A stretch of DNA of 64,000 nucleotides, from positions 124,001 through 188,000 of the forward strand of contig CAZDWC010000004.1 in NCBI GenBank assembly GCA_964509075.1. Direction: 5' to 3'. Below are positions 23,765 to 31,316 of the stretch, piece after piece (positions within the stretch are counted from its first letter, which is position 1; the number at the start of each line of letters is the position of its first letter). The stretch is from UBA7239 sp964509075 (GTDB taxonomy: Bacteria; Pseudomonadota; Gammaproteobacteria; Pseudomonadales; UBA7239). The notes under the pieces are model-generated. The model was not told the DNA's origin. It did not search any database and saw nothing but the letters and a program-made list of their open reading frames with translations. The translations under genes were made by a program, and so were the position numbers.

Positions 23765-24334
23765 TCATGGACAGGCATGCCCGTGCACCTGTGTCACCGT
23801 CAGCACTGCGGTGGTGGCCTGACCATTCCCATCCAGCACCGTGATACTGCCAGTGCGCGCATCCTGATGGCGGTTTGATGCTGTGGAATAACTGATGCTC
23901 TGCCCGCTACCCGTACCGGTTTTGGCACTCCCCCCGGCAACCATCCTGAGCCAACCGGTTTGCCCAGTACTGGTGACAGCACTCCATGCGCAGCCGGCAC
24001 TTACCGTGACCGAGGCGTTGCTGGTTTGCAGCGCACAGGCATTGGTGATGGTCTTGCTGGCGGGAGCAATGCTATAGGTACAGACAGGCGTTTGATTTTC
24101 GTTAGAAGCCGTGTGTTCCTGGATACGCGCACCTAGGTAGCGCCCCTCCAGCACCAGTGACTCGCCCATGCCGGAGGCTGCATTGAGCGGAGCTGCATCA
24201 GGGGCGTCCGGTACGCTGTCATAGCTGTCGGTATCAGCCTGTGAAAATATCGGCAACAACAACATGCAGGCAAACAGGGCACAGACGTGAGCGGGGAATT
24301 GCATGGCGGTATTCCGGAGCAGATAAAACGACAT
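23765..24334 (-). CDS. Secreted protein with BACON-like beta domain
   Basis: 189 residues. A hydrophobic segment (CALFACMLLLPIFSQA) acts as signal peptide. The start at 24334 supplies the positive charge expected before it; an ATG at 24304 is possible. The second half (about residues 80-185) has the BACON-domain pattern of a C-terminal-type Ig fold: CTYSIAPASKTI, a short strand SVTVSAGCAWSAV, and ...TGSITVLDGNGQATTAVLTVTQ. BACON domains often bind carbohydrate or act as linkers. Four Cys residues may form disulfides. Function not known. Confidence 0.65.
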   Translation of the reverse strand: MSFYLLRNTAMQFPAHVCALFACMLLLPIFSQADTDSYDSVPDAPDAAPLNAASGMGESLVLEGRYLGARIQEHTASNENQTPVCTYSIAPASKTITNACALQTSNASVTVSAGCAWSAVTSTGQTGWLRMVAGGSAKTGTGSGQSISYSTASNRHQDARTGSITVLDGNGQATTAVLTVTQVHGHACP

Positions 24335-24393
24335 CTTACTGTCTGGGGTAGCCGAGATACCAGTTAACGATCAACTTCTGTGCCTGCAATGCC

Positions 24394-24501
24394 TCAACGA
24401 CTGTTGTTGGCCTTCTTGATCTTCTTCGCCTCGCGTTTTTCCATCATGGTCTTTTCCGGCTTCTTTTTCGCTTGCTTCTTGCTGTCTTGTCCCTTGCTCA
24501 T
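24394..24501 (-). CDS. Small lysine-rich conserved-type protein (35 residues)
   Basis: A 36-codon frame beginning ATGAGCAAGGGACAAGAC encodes MSKGQDSKKQAKKKPEKTMM and then a second basic stretch ending KANNSR. About 14 of 35 residues are Lys. Short proteins of the MSKGQDSKK type occur in Pseudomonas and relatives, so it is likely a real small gene. The strongly basic, charge-regular make-up suggests nucleic-acid or ribosome contact, but no function is known to me. Codon use is GC-ending like its neighbours. Confidence 0.65.
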   Translation of the reverse strand: MSKGQDSKKQAKKKPEKTMMEKREAKKIKKANNSR

Positions 24502-24706
24502 GGCGTGTACTCGGTGTTGTTGCGGTGGAGTGGCAAAGAAAAAGTTCGACCTGCAGGGAAACCGTCATGGTTGGCCAGAAGGGCAGCTCCTTCAATGATA
24601 CATCTGGCCAAGTGTACTCTTTTTAAATTGTTGTGCGCGGCAACGCACAGTGAGCTTTTCTGGCCGGTACTACAGTTTTATGTTCCACCACGCCAGAGTC
24701 GAATGT

Positions 24707-25372
24707 ATGAAAGCCGCTAATACAAGCAAAACCGCCACCTGTTGCACCACGACAACCAGTGAATCTGCATCACCGCATGTATTACCGCCACTGCCTTATG
24801 CCGGGAATGCACTCGAGCCGGTTATCTCTGCCAAAACGTTAAGCTTTCACCATGATAAACACCACAAGAATTATGTTGATACCCTGAATAAATTAGTAAT
24901 AGGCACAGAATACGAAGGCCTGCCACTCGAAATAATCATTACCCGCACAGCGGGAAAGCCGGACAGTTCCGCAATCTACAATAATGCCGCGCAGATCTGG
25001 AATCACACGTTTTACTGGAACAGCATGAAACCACAAGGTGGTGGCGATCCGCCTGCTGCATTGAAAAAAAGAATCGAGGCATCTTTCGGCAACACAGATG
25101 CGTGCAAGAAGGAACTTCTCAGCGCCGCGATTTCACAATTCGGCAGTGGATGGGCCTGGCTCGTTCTCGATGGTGAAAAAATCCGGGTGATTAAAACACC
25201 CAATGCTGACACCCCGTTAACCATGGATGTTAAACCCCTCCTTGCTATCGATGTATGGGAGCACGCTTACTATCTGGACTGTCAGAATCGTCGTGCGGAT
25301 TATGTGAATGGCGTGCTCGACAAATTGATTAACTGGGATTTTGTCTTGCGTAACATCGGCGGATCACCATGA
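24707..25372 (+). CDS. sodB: Superoxide dismutase, Fe/Mn family
   Basis: Converts superoxide to oxygen and hydrogen peroxide. From the ATG at 24707 it has 221 residues; in-frame starts at 24680 and 24650 (GTG) are less likely. Metal ligands are the His of SFHHDKHHKNY, the His of WNHTFYWNSM, and Asp/His of DVWEHAYYLD. The Gly-Gln/His pattern and AAQIWNHTFYW fit the iron type. There is an unusual 25-residue Thr/Ser-rich N-terminal extension with a CC pair and no hydrophobic segment. Its stop overlaps the start of the next gene (ATGA). Confidence 0.9.
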   Translation: MKAANTSKTATCCTTTTSESASPHVLPPLPYAGNALEPVISAKTLSFHHDKHHKNYVDTLNKLVIGTEYEGLPLEIIITRTAGKPDSSAIYNNAAQIWNHTFYWNSMKPQGGGDPPAALKKRIEASFGNTDACKKELLSAAISQFGSGWAWLVLDGEKIRVIKTPNADTPLTMDVKPLLAIDVWEHAYYLDCQNRRADYVNGVLDKLINWDFVLRNIGGSP

Positions 25373-26118
25373 TTTTTCGCCAATTGTTTGAACCATTATC
25401 CAGCACGTACACCTACCTGCTTGGCTGTGATACAACGGGTCTGGCGCTACTGCTTGACCCTGTCATGGTTACCATTGATCGTGACCTCGCTGAAGTCAAC
25501 CGGCTAGGCCTCACACTCGCTTATACACTGGAGACGCACATCCACGGCGACCACATTACAGCGGCACTCGAATTACAGAAAAAAACCGGCAGCAAAATTG
25601 CTGCGCCGCATTGTGACACGTTGCCATGCGTTGACATCCGCATTGAAGAAGGTAAAGCGTTTACCGTGGGCGGCATTGTGCTACACCCGTTGCACACGCC
25701 TGGCCACACGGACGGACATTTTTCATACCTGTGCAATGACAGGGTTTTTACCGGGGATGCCTTGCTGATTGACGGCTGTGGCCGCACTGACTTCCAGAAT
25801 GGCGATGCAGAAACCCTGTACAACAGCGTCCGTGACAAATTATTTTCCCTGGATGATGATGTGCTGGTATACCCTGCACACGACTACAGCAACAAGTATG
25901 TTTCTTCGATAGCACAGGAAAGACATCGCAATCCCAGGCTAGGCAATATGCAGACACAGGAAGCATTCAAACAGGTTATGGAAAATTTGAAACTTCCATA
26001 CCCGAAATTTATGGATTATGCGGTGCCAGGCAACCAGCAATGCGGCGTGTGCCCGGACAATCTGCCCGACGATTTGGAGAAATATTGCCAGCATATGGCA
26101 CAGAGTCTTCAGGGTTGA
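25369..26118 (+). CDS. Metallo-beta-lactamase-fold protein, ETHE1-like persulfide dioxygenase
   Basis: 249 residues. The metal-site motifs are THIHGDH, PGHTDGH, the Asp of FTGDALLIDGCGRTDFQ and the His of YPAHDY. GCGRTDFQNGD is the hallmark of ETHE1-type persulfide dioxygenases, mono-iron enzymes that oxidise glutathione persulfide in sulfide detoxification. The C-terminal AVPGNQQCGVCPD tail agrees. It overlaps the superoxide dismutase stop by 4 bases, so the two are translationally coupled. Glyoxalase II is less likely because its motif set differs. Confidence 0.85.
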   Translation: MIFRQLFEPLSSTYTYLLGCDTTGLALLLDPVMVTIDRDLAEVNRLGLTLAYTLETHIHGDHITAALELQKKTGSKIAAPHCDTLPCVDIRIEEGKAFTVGGIVLHPLHTPGHTDGHFSYLCNDRVFTGDALLIDGCGRTDFQNGDAETLYNSVRDKLFSLDDDVLVYPAHDYSNKYVSSIAQERHRNPRLGNMQTQEAFKQVMENLKLPYPKFMDYAVPGNQQCGVCPDNLPDDLEKYCQHMAQSLQG

Positions 26119-26135
26119 TTTTTTAGAGGATCATC

Positions 26136-27542
26136 ATGAAAACACGCAAAGAAACCGACAGCATGGGTAGCGTTGATGTCCCGGATGACGTCTTGTGGGG
26201 CGCACAAACCCAGCGCTCGCTGCAAAATTTTCGCATCGGCTTGCAGCTGGGAGGCTCACAACACTTTCCATTGGCTTTTATCTATACGTTTGCACAAGTA
26301 AAAAAAGCAGCCGCACTTGCCAATCAGGAATCAGGGAAATTACCTGATGATCTGTGTAAATTGATTATTCAGGCGTGCGACGAAATCATTGAAGGCAAGC
26401 ATGACAACCAATTTCCTCTGGTGATCTGGCAAACAGGCAGTGGCACGCAAACCAACATGAATCTTAATGAAGTGATTGCCAATCGCGCCAATGAGTTGGC
26501 AGGGAAATCACGCGGCGATAAATCGCCCGTTCATCCCAATGATCACGTCAATATGTCACAGTCTTCCAATGATGTATTCCCGACGGTAATGCATGTCACC
26601 GTAGCACAGGCCATAGAACAGCAGCTGCTGCCGGCAGTGGATTATCTGTTGCATGCACTGAAAGAGAAGTCACACGCGTTTGCCGCCAACATCAAAAGCG
26701 GACGGACACACATGATGGACGCCACCCCCATAACACTTGGGCAAGAATTCAGTGGCTATCAACACCAGGTTCGCTATGCGCGAGAGCAAATTGCCACTGC
26801 ATTGCCTGGCATTCTTGCGCTCGCCATTGGCGGCAGCGCGGTTGGCACAGGCTTGAACACGCCCCTGCGCTGGGCTGAAACCGTGACCCGACACATTTCC
26901 CAGTTAATTGGCATCAGTTTTTGTAGTGCCGACAATAAATTCATGGCACTTGCAGGGCATGAAGCGCTGACAGATTTACATGGCCGCTTGCGTTTGCTGG
27001 CAACTGTTTTATTCAAAATCGCCAATGACTTGCGCTTGATGGGTAGCGGCCCACGCTGCGGACTGGCTGAAATCCACTTGCCGGAAAACGAGCCCGGCAG
27101 TTCCATCATGCCCGGCAAAGTGAACCCCACCCAAATAGAAACACTAACGATGGTGGCGATTCAGGTCATGGGAAATGATAAAGCCGTAAGTCTGGCCAAT
27201 AGTCAGGGACAATTCGAGTTAAACGTTTACAAGCCTTTAATATTTCGCAATGTGTTTGAATCCATTCTATTGTTGGCAGATGCCATGAATAGTTTTACCG
27301 AACATTGCATACAGGACATAATCGTCAATGAAGAAAAAATCGCTTACTACATTGAACAATCATTGATGCTGGCAACAGCGCTTGCGCCTGTCATTGGTTA
27401 TGACAAAGCCGCACAGAGCACACAACTGGCCTACGATAAGAATCTATCCCTGAAACAGGCTGTATTACAACTGGATTTCATGTCTGCAGAATCCTTCGAT
27501 GATGCCGTGAAACCCGAGAAAATGTTACAGCCGTCCGCATGA
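26136..27542 (+). CDS. fumC: Fumarate hydratase class II (FumC)
   Basis: Iron-free, oxidant-resistant fumarase of the TCA cycle, 468 residues, start behind AGAGGA. It shows the class II sequence landmarks: TGSGTQTNMN, SSNDVFPT, GRTHMMDATPITLGQE, and the signature GSSIMPGKVNP. It is the third gene after superoxide dismutase and the persulfide dioxygenase. FumC and SOD are co-regulated by iron or superoxide in Pseudomonas and E. coli, so the grouping fits a stress role. No Fur or SoxR site was found. Confidence 0.96.
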   Translation: MKTRKETDSMGSVDVPDDVLWGAQTQRSLQNFRIGLQLGGSQHFPLAFIYTFAQVKKAAALANQESGKLPDDLCKLIIQACDEIIEGKHDNQFPLVIWQTGSGTQTNMNLNEVIANRANELAGKSRGDKSPVHPNDHVNMSQSSNDVFPTVMHVTVAQAIEQQLLPAVDYLLHALKEKSHAFAANIKSGRTHMMDATPITLGQEFSGYQHQVRYAREQIATALPGILALAIGGSAVGTGLNTPLRWAETVTRHISQLIGISFCSADNKFMALAGHEALTDLHGRLRLLATVLFKIANDLRLMGSGPRCGLAEIHLPENEPGSSIMPGKVNPTQIETLTMVAIQVMGNDKAVSLANSQGQFELNVYKPLIFRNVFESILLLADAMNSFTEHCIQDIIVNEEKIAYYIEQSLMLATALAPVIGYDKAAQSTQLAYDKNLSLKQAVLQLDFMSAESFDDAVKPEKMLQPSA

Positions 27543-27545
27543 CAT

Positions 27546-28091
27546 TTACACTTTTGCAGGAAAACCTTCCAGCATATTGGCCAGCTCATCGGCATGCTCT
27601 TCTTCCACAGCCATGATTTCCTGCAGCATGCGGCTGGTCGTGGAATCCTGGTCGCCAAGGTAACGGATCAATTCACGATAACTGGCAATGGCGATACGCT
27701 CTGCCACCAGGTTTTCTTTGATCATCTCGGCCAAAGAGTTACACACCACGTATTCTGCATGACTGCGACCGACAAGACTGTCTGGGGCGAAGTCGGGCTC
27801 TCCGCCTAACTGCACAATACGCCCTGCAATACGATCAGCATGCGCGAGCTCTTCATTGGCATGAACAAGAAATTCATCGGCTATTTCTTTCCCATGAATA
27901 CCACGCGCCATGAAATGATGGCGTCGATAGCGCAATACACAGATCATTTCTGTCGCAAGCACATCGTTGAGCAGCTTCAACACTTCACTGCGGTCGGCAC
28001 TATAGCTTGCCGTAACAGCCCCCTTCTCTATGTGTTGACGTGCCTGGTTGCGCAGTGTGTGTGTATCGGTTAATGCCTTTTTGATCATCAT
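27546..28091 (-). CDS. Ferritin-like / bacterioferritin-like protein
   Basis: 181 residues forming a four-helix bundle with two E-x-x-H pairs: NEELAHADRIA and EEEHADELANML, together with Glu of NDVLATEMI and NLVAERIAI. These supply a di-iron site as in ferritins and bacterioferritins. It converges with fumC, with only 3 bases between stops. It is longer than bacterioferritin (about 158) because of an N-terminal stretch of about 30 residues. Iron storage or DNA-protecting oxidation are the likely roles. Confidence 0.82.
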   Translation of the reverse strand: MMIKKALTDTHTLRNQARQHIEKGAVTASYSADRSEVLKLLNDVLATEMICVLRYRRHHFMARGIHGKEIADEFLVHANEELAHADRIAGRIVQLGGEPDFAPDSLVGRSHAEYVVCNSLAEMIKENLVAERIAIASYRELIRYLGDQDSTTSRMLQEIMAVEEEHADELANMLEGFPAKV

Positions 28092-28237
28092 AAAAAACCC
28101 TGTAAGTCATTGAGCGCGCCGGAATAGCGGATCAACTTCTGATACGAGTTAATTATTGCTGATGGTGGGCGAAAACTCCGTGCGCTTGCGAACACACTAC
28201 TCGACGCATATCACAATCAAGTTTTTCTTCCCATCGG

Positions 28238-29614
28238 CTATTGACTACGCGGTTCACGATTTCCAATTTTTAACCCGATATTTTCAGCATTGGCTTTTCT
28301 TTTTATATACCAATTCATCAATGGCGTTATAGAAATACCATGCAGCACAATCGAAGTCGTCACCATGGCCAGGGTGATATTAACGATTTGCTCTGCCATT
28401 ACAGCAGGCAAACCATGATTAATCGCATAAAACATGTAATAAATTGAACCAATGCCACGAATGCCAAACCAGGAAATCAGAATGCGTTGATCTTGCGAAA
28501 TGGGAACGCCAAACAGCCCCAACCATACCGACAGTGGACGCACCACAACAAAAACGATCAGGGCAAACCAGAGAGTACTCGCTGTGATTTTTGTGAACGC
28601 AAGCATTGCACCCACCACCAGAACCACTCCCACCTCGCCGACTCTTTCAAGTTGTTCATTGAAGCCGCGCACAGCTTGCATCATATATGCGCTGGCGTGT
28701 TCGGGATCAGTGGCGCACTCATCCTGTGTTTTTTTATCGTGCAAACCGGCAAACCCTACAATACCTCTACCGCCGTAGGCGTCCTGCTCTCTTACACGCT
28801 GCAATGCAAGACCAGCTGTAAAAACTGCCAGAAAACCATACGCATGGCTCAGCACAGCGATCCCGTACGACAGCGCGATCAATCCCAGCGCAAGGAATTC
28901 ATCAAGCCCGACAGATTCACGATGCCTGCTACGCAAATACACCACAAGCATCCCAACCAATCCGCCCATGGCGGCACCAATTAACAAACCACCTGCAACG
29001 GCCCACAGTACATCAATTGCCAACCAGTGCAGACCATATGCACCCAGATCATGCAAACCGAGAAGACCAAGTCCCAGCATCACAAACGGAAATGCAGCGC
29101 CATCATTCAGGCCTCCTTCTCCCGTCAAACTGAAGCGCAGCCAATCATGATCACTGGCATTTTTAACTTGTATGTCCGCTGCCATTACAGGATCTGTGGG
29201 TGCCAGTATCCCACCAAGCAAGATCGCAGCACCCAGTGATAAACCAAAGCCCAGCACGCCGATAGCGGCAATAAGCGCCACGGTAAGTGTCATCGAAATG
29301 CACACCAGGCGGATGGGCATACGCCAATGTTTATCAGACAACGGCAGACCCAGTTTCAAGCCCGCAGCAAACAATGAAACAAGCACGGCAACTTCTGTTA
29401 CTTTTTCCAGAATAGCGGCGTGCAACAGCGGATGCGGTGACATGAGCGCCCAACCAAGAGGTCCGAGTAGGGCTCCCGCTGCGAGATACAACATTGCCGT
29501 ACTCAATGGCAGACGCTTCAACAAAGTGCTGGATAGCGCCATGGTTATCAACAGCGCGCCGATGACAAGAGCCCAGATGGCAAAGTACATGGAAGGATCA
29601 ATTTGAATGGTCAT
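28238..29614 (-). CDS. CPA1-family sodium/proton antiporter (NhaP-type)
   Basis: 458 residues with about 12 hydrophobic segments spanning 10-440, the monovalent cation:proton antiporter-1 fold. Key motifs are APTDPVMAADIQV, GEGGLNDGAAFPFVMLGL in segment 5 (the ion-binding Asp/Asn region) and GIRGIGSIYYMFYA. A cytoplasmic loop near 275-310 carries Asp/Glu/His/Lys-rich KKTQDECATDPEH. It exchanges Na+ or K+ for protons across the inner membrane; the preferred ion cannot be told. Confidence 0.88.
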   Translation of the reverse strand: MTIQIDPSMYFAIWALVIGALLITMALSSTLLKRLPLSTAMLYLAAGALLGPLGWALMSPHPLLHAAILEKVTEVAVLVSLFAAGLKLGLPLSDKHWRMPIRLVCISMTLTVALIAAIGVLGFGLSLGAAILLGGILAPTDPVMAADIQVKNASDHDWLRFSLTGEGGLNDGAAFPFVMLGLGLLGLHDLGAYGLHWLAIDVLWAVAGGLLIGAAMGGLVGMLVVYLRSRHRESVGLDEFLALGLIALSYGIAVLSHAYGFLAVFTAGLALQRVREQDAYGGRGIVGFAGLHDKKTQDECATDPEHASAYMMQAVRGFNEQLERVGEVGVVLVVGAMLAFTKITASTLWFALIVFVVVRPLSVWLGLFGVPISQDQRILISWFGIRGIGSIYYMFYAINHGLPAVMAEQIVNITLAMVTTSIVLHGISITPLMNWYIKRKANAENIGLKIGNREPRSQ

Positions 29615-29823
29615 GCTACGATCAATATTTCCGCAGATATCTGGCTTGATCCTTGAAGTGAATCCAGCGCAAGTCGTCTACTCTGCAATAGAAATATCAG
29701 AAAGGTCTGTGTGCTAACACGCTAATAGTTTTTTTATGCTGTCGGTGAAGCCCGATTATTTCCACCCGGAAAATGCTGAAGGAAACCAGAGGGTGGTCTC
29801 TGCTCAATTCATTAAATGATATT

Positions 29824-29857
29824 CACCACAATGCAGCCATTTGGCCACATTATGGTG
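29824..29857. other. Long imperfect hairpin downstream of tmRNA
   Basis: CACCACAATGCAGCC ATTT GGCCACATTATGGTG: a 15-pair stem with three G-U wobbles on the minus-strand RNA. It starts 34 bases beyond the tmRNA 3' end. On the plus strand TTTTCTTC follows; on the minus strand no T-run follows, so it is not a classic tmRNA terminator. It could protect or process the tmRNA precursor end. Confidence 0.4.
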
Positions 29858-29890
29858 TTTTCTTCAGGTGGTATTTGCTTCCCTTCGAAT

Positions 29891-30243
29891 TGGTGGAGGC
29901 GAGGGGAGTTGAACCCCTGTCCGTCAGTCCGCTACTGCGAGATCTACATGCTTAGGTCCGTTTATTGATTTAACCGCTCACAGCCCAGCGGGCAGGACGT
30001 GAACAGCGAGCCTGTGAGTTTTAGGGGATTGGCGCCAGGCGAGCCGCTCCACGATCCCATTCTGGATGACAGTCAATAACGCGATATGGGCATCTTGTTA
30101 CTGACCGCTAGCTGCGATTAAGCAGCTAGAGCGTAGTTGTCGTCGTTGGCAACTAAGAGTTTACAGCTTTGATTTACGAGATTGGCTGCCATCTCGGCAT
30201 GCACCCGGAGCTTTGTAACCGGCGTCGAATCCAAAACGCCCCC
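29891..30243 (-). ncRNA. ssrA: tmRNA (one-piece)
   Basis: Rescues stalled ribosomes by adding a degradation tag. The 5' end begins GGGGGCGTTTTGGATTCGACGCC and the 3' end is CGCCTCCACCA; the acceptor arms GGGGGCG and CGCCTCC pair fully with one G-U. The T-arm region reads GGGGTTCAACTCCCC. The tag frame is at 30150-30118 and reads ANDDNYALAA followed by TAA; the ALAA ending is recognised by ClpXP. Length is 353 bases, as usual for gammaproteobacteria. Confidence 0.96.
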
Positions 30244-30271
30244 GGTTGAACAAACTCACAAAGAGCTGTTC

Positions 30272-30301
30272 AGTATATGGGGACGGCTTCGCGGATTGCA
30301 A
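30272..30301 (-). promoter_or_regulatory. Probable sigma-70 promoter of ssrA
   Basis: On the minus strand TTGCAA (30301-30296), an 18-base spacer, then TATACT (30277-30272), about 28 bases before the mature tmRNA 5' end. This leaves a short leader for RNase P. The -10 is one mismatch from consensus; the -35 has four of six. Confidence 0.5.
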
Positions 30302-30375
30302 TGAATAGCACTGCCAACTTGGGGCAGGCGGGTGCGCCTGCTACCATGCGCGCTTTGATTTGCAGGTACCCGACC

Positions 30376-31188
30376 ATGACCGCACCCGTTCGTATTGCTG
30401 TTACCGGCGCCGCCGGCCGCATGGGCAAAACCCTGATTGAAGCCGTGCACGCCGCCGAAGGTGCAGTGCTGGCGGCGGCCATCGAACGCCCCGAGAGCAG
30501 CTTGATCGGCGCGGATGCGGGCGAACTGGCCGGCATCGGCAAGAACGGTGTGGCTGTGGTGGGTGACCTGCTCAGTGTCATCGGCCAGTTTGATGTGTTG
30601 ATCGACTTCACCGCCCCGGCAGCCACGCTGGCCAACCTTGCCACCTGTGCCGCACACGACAAGGGCATCGTTATCGGCACCACCGGTTTCAACGCCGAGC
30701 AGAAAAACCAGCTGCTGGCCGAGACGGCAAAGACCCGCGTGGTGATGGCCTCCAACTACAGTGTGGGCGTGAACCTCTGCTTCAAGCTGCTGGACATCGC
30801 CGCGCGCGTGCTGGGTGATGAGGTGGACATCGAAGTCTACGAAGCGCATCACCGCCACAAGGTGGATGCACCCTCCGGCACCGCGCTGCGCATGGGCGAA
30901 GTAGTGGCCGAAGCACTGGGTCGCGATCTGGACAAGGTGGCGGTGTACGGCCGCGAGGGCCAGACCGGCGCGCGCGCGCGCGACACCATCGGCTTTGCCA
31001 CCGTGCGCGCCGGCGATATTGTCGGTGACCACACGGTCATGTTCGCCGCCGACGGCGAGCGCGTGGAGATCACTCATAAGGCCAGCTCGCGCATGAGTTT
31101 TGCGCGCGGTGCCGTGCGCGCGGCGCAGTGGCTGAAGGCGCAGGATCGCGGCCTGCATGACATGCAGGATGTGCTCGGCCTGCGCTGA
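30376..31188 (+). CDS. dapB: 4-Hydroxy-tetrahydrodipicolinate reductase (DapB)
   Basis: NAD(P)H-dependent enzyme of lysine and diaminopimelate synthesis, 270 residues. The start at 30376 places the nucleotide-binding GAAGRMG loop at residues 10-16. The catalytic motif EAHHRHKVDAPSGTAL is intact, as is GTTGFN. An upstream frame from 30277 would overlap the ssrA promoter and is rejected. It is separated from dnaJ and carAB, which often accompany it elsewhere. Confidence 0.95.
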   Translation: MTAPVRIAVTGAAGRMGKTLIEAVHAAEGAVLAAAIERPESSLIGADAGELAGIGKNGVAVVGDLLSVIGQFDVLIDFTAPAATLANLATCAAHDKGIVIGTTGFNAEQKNQLLAETAKTRVVMASNYSVGVNLCFKLLDIAARVLGDEVDIEVYEAHHRHKVDAPSGTALRMGEVVAEALGRDLDKVAVYGREGQTGARARDTIGFATVRAGDIVGDHTVMFAADGERVEITHKASSRMSFARGAVRAAQWLKAQDRGLHDMQDVLGLR

Positions 31189-31316
31189 GCATTACGACAA
31201 ATGATTGATGTGGTTTGTCGCTGCTTGCCGGCGGCGACAGGCCCGGCACAATGCAGCCCCACAGGGATGTCGCACACCAGAGGGATTGGTCTTATACCAA
31301 CAATTCCGGAATAGAC

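Noticed and set aside
24502..24706. Fur box or other iron-responsive site upstream of superoxide dismutase
   Set aside because: No 19-mer with convincing similarity to the Fur consensus was found by eye in this gap.
29891..29960. tRNA gene suggested by a GGTTCAAxxCC-type T-arm and CCA end
   Set aside because: The T-arm and acceptor stem belong to tmRNA: the 5' half pairs with sequence 350 bases away and a tag reading frame lies between.
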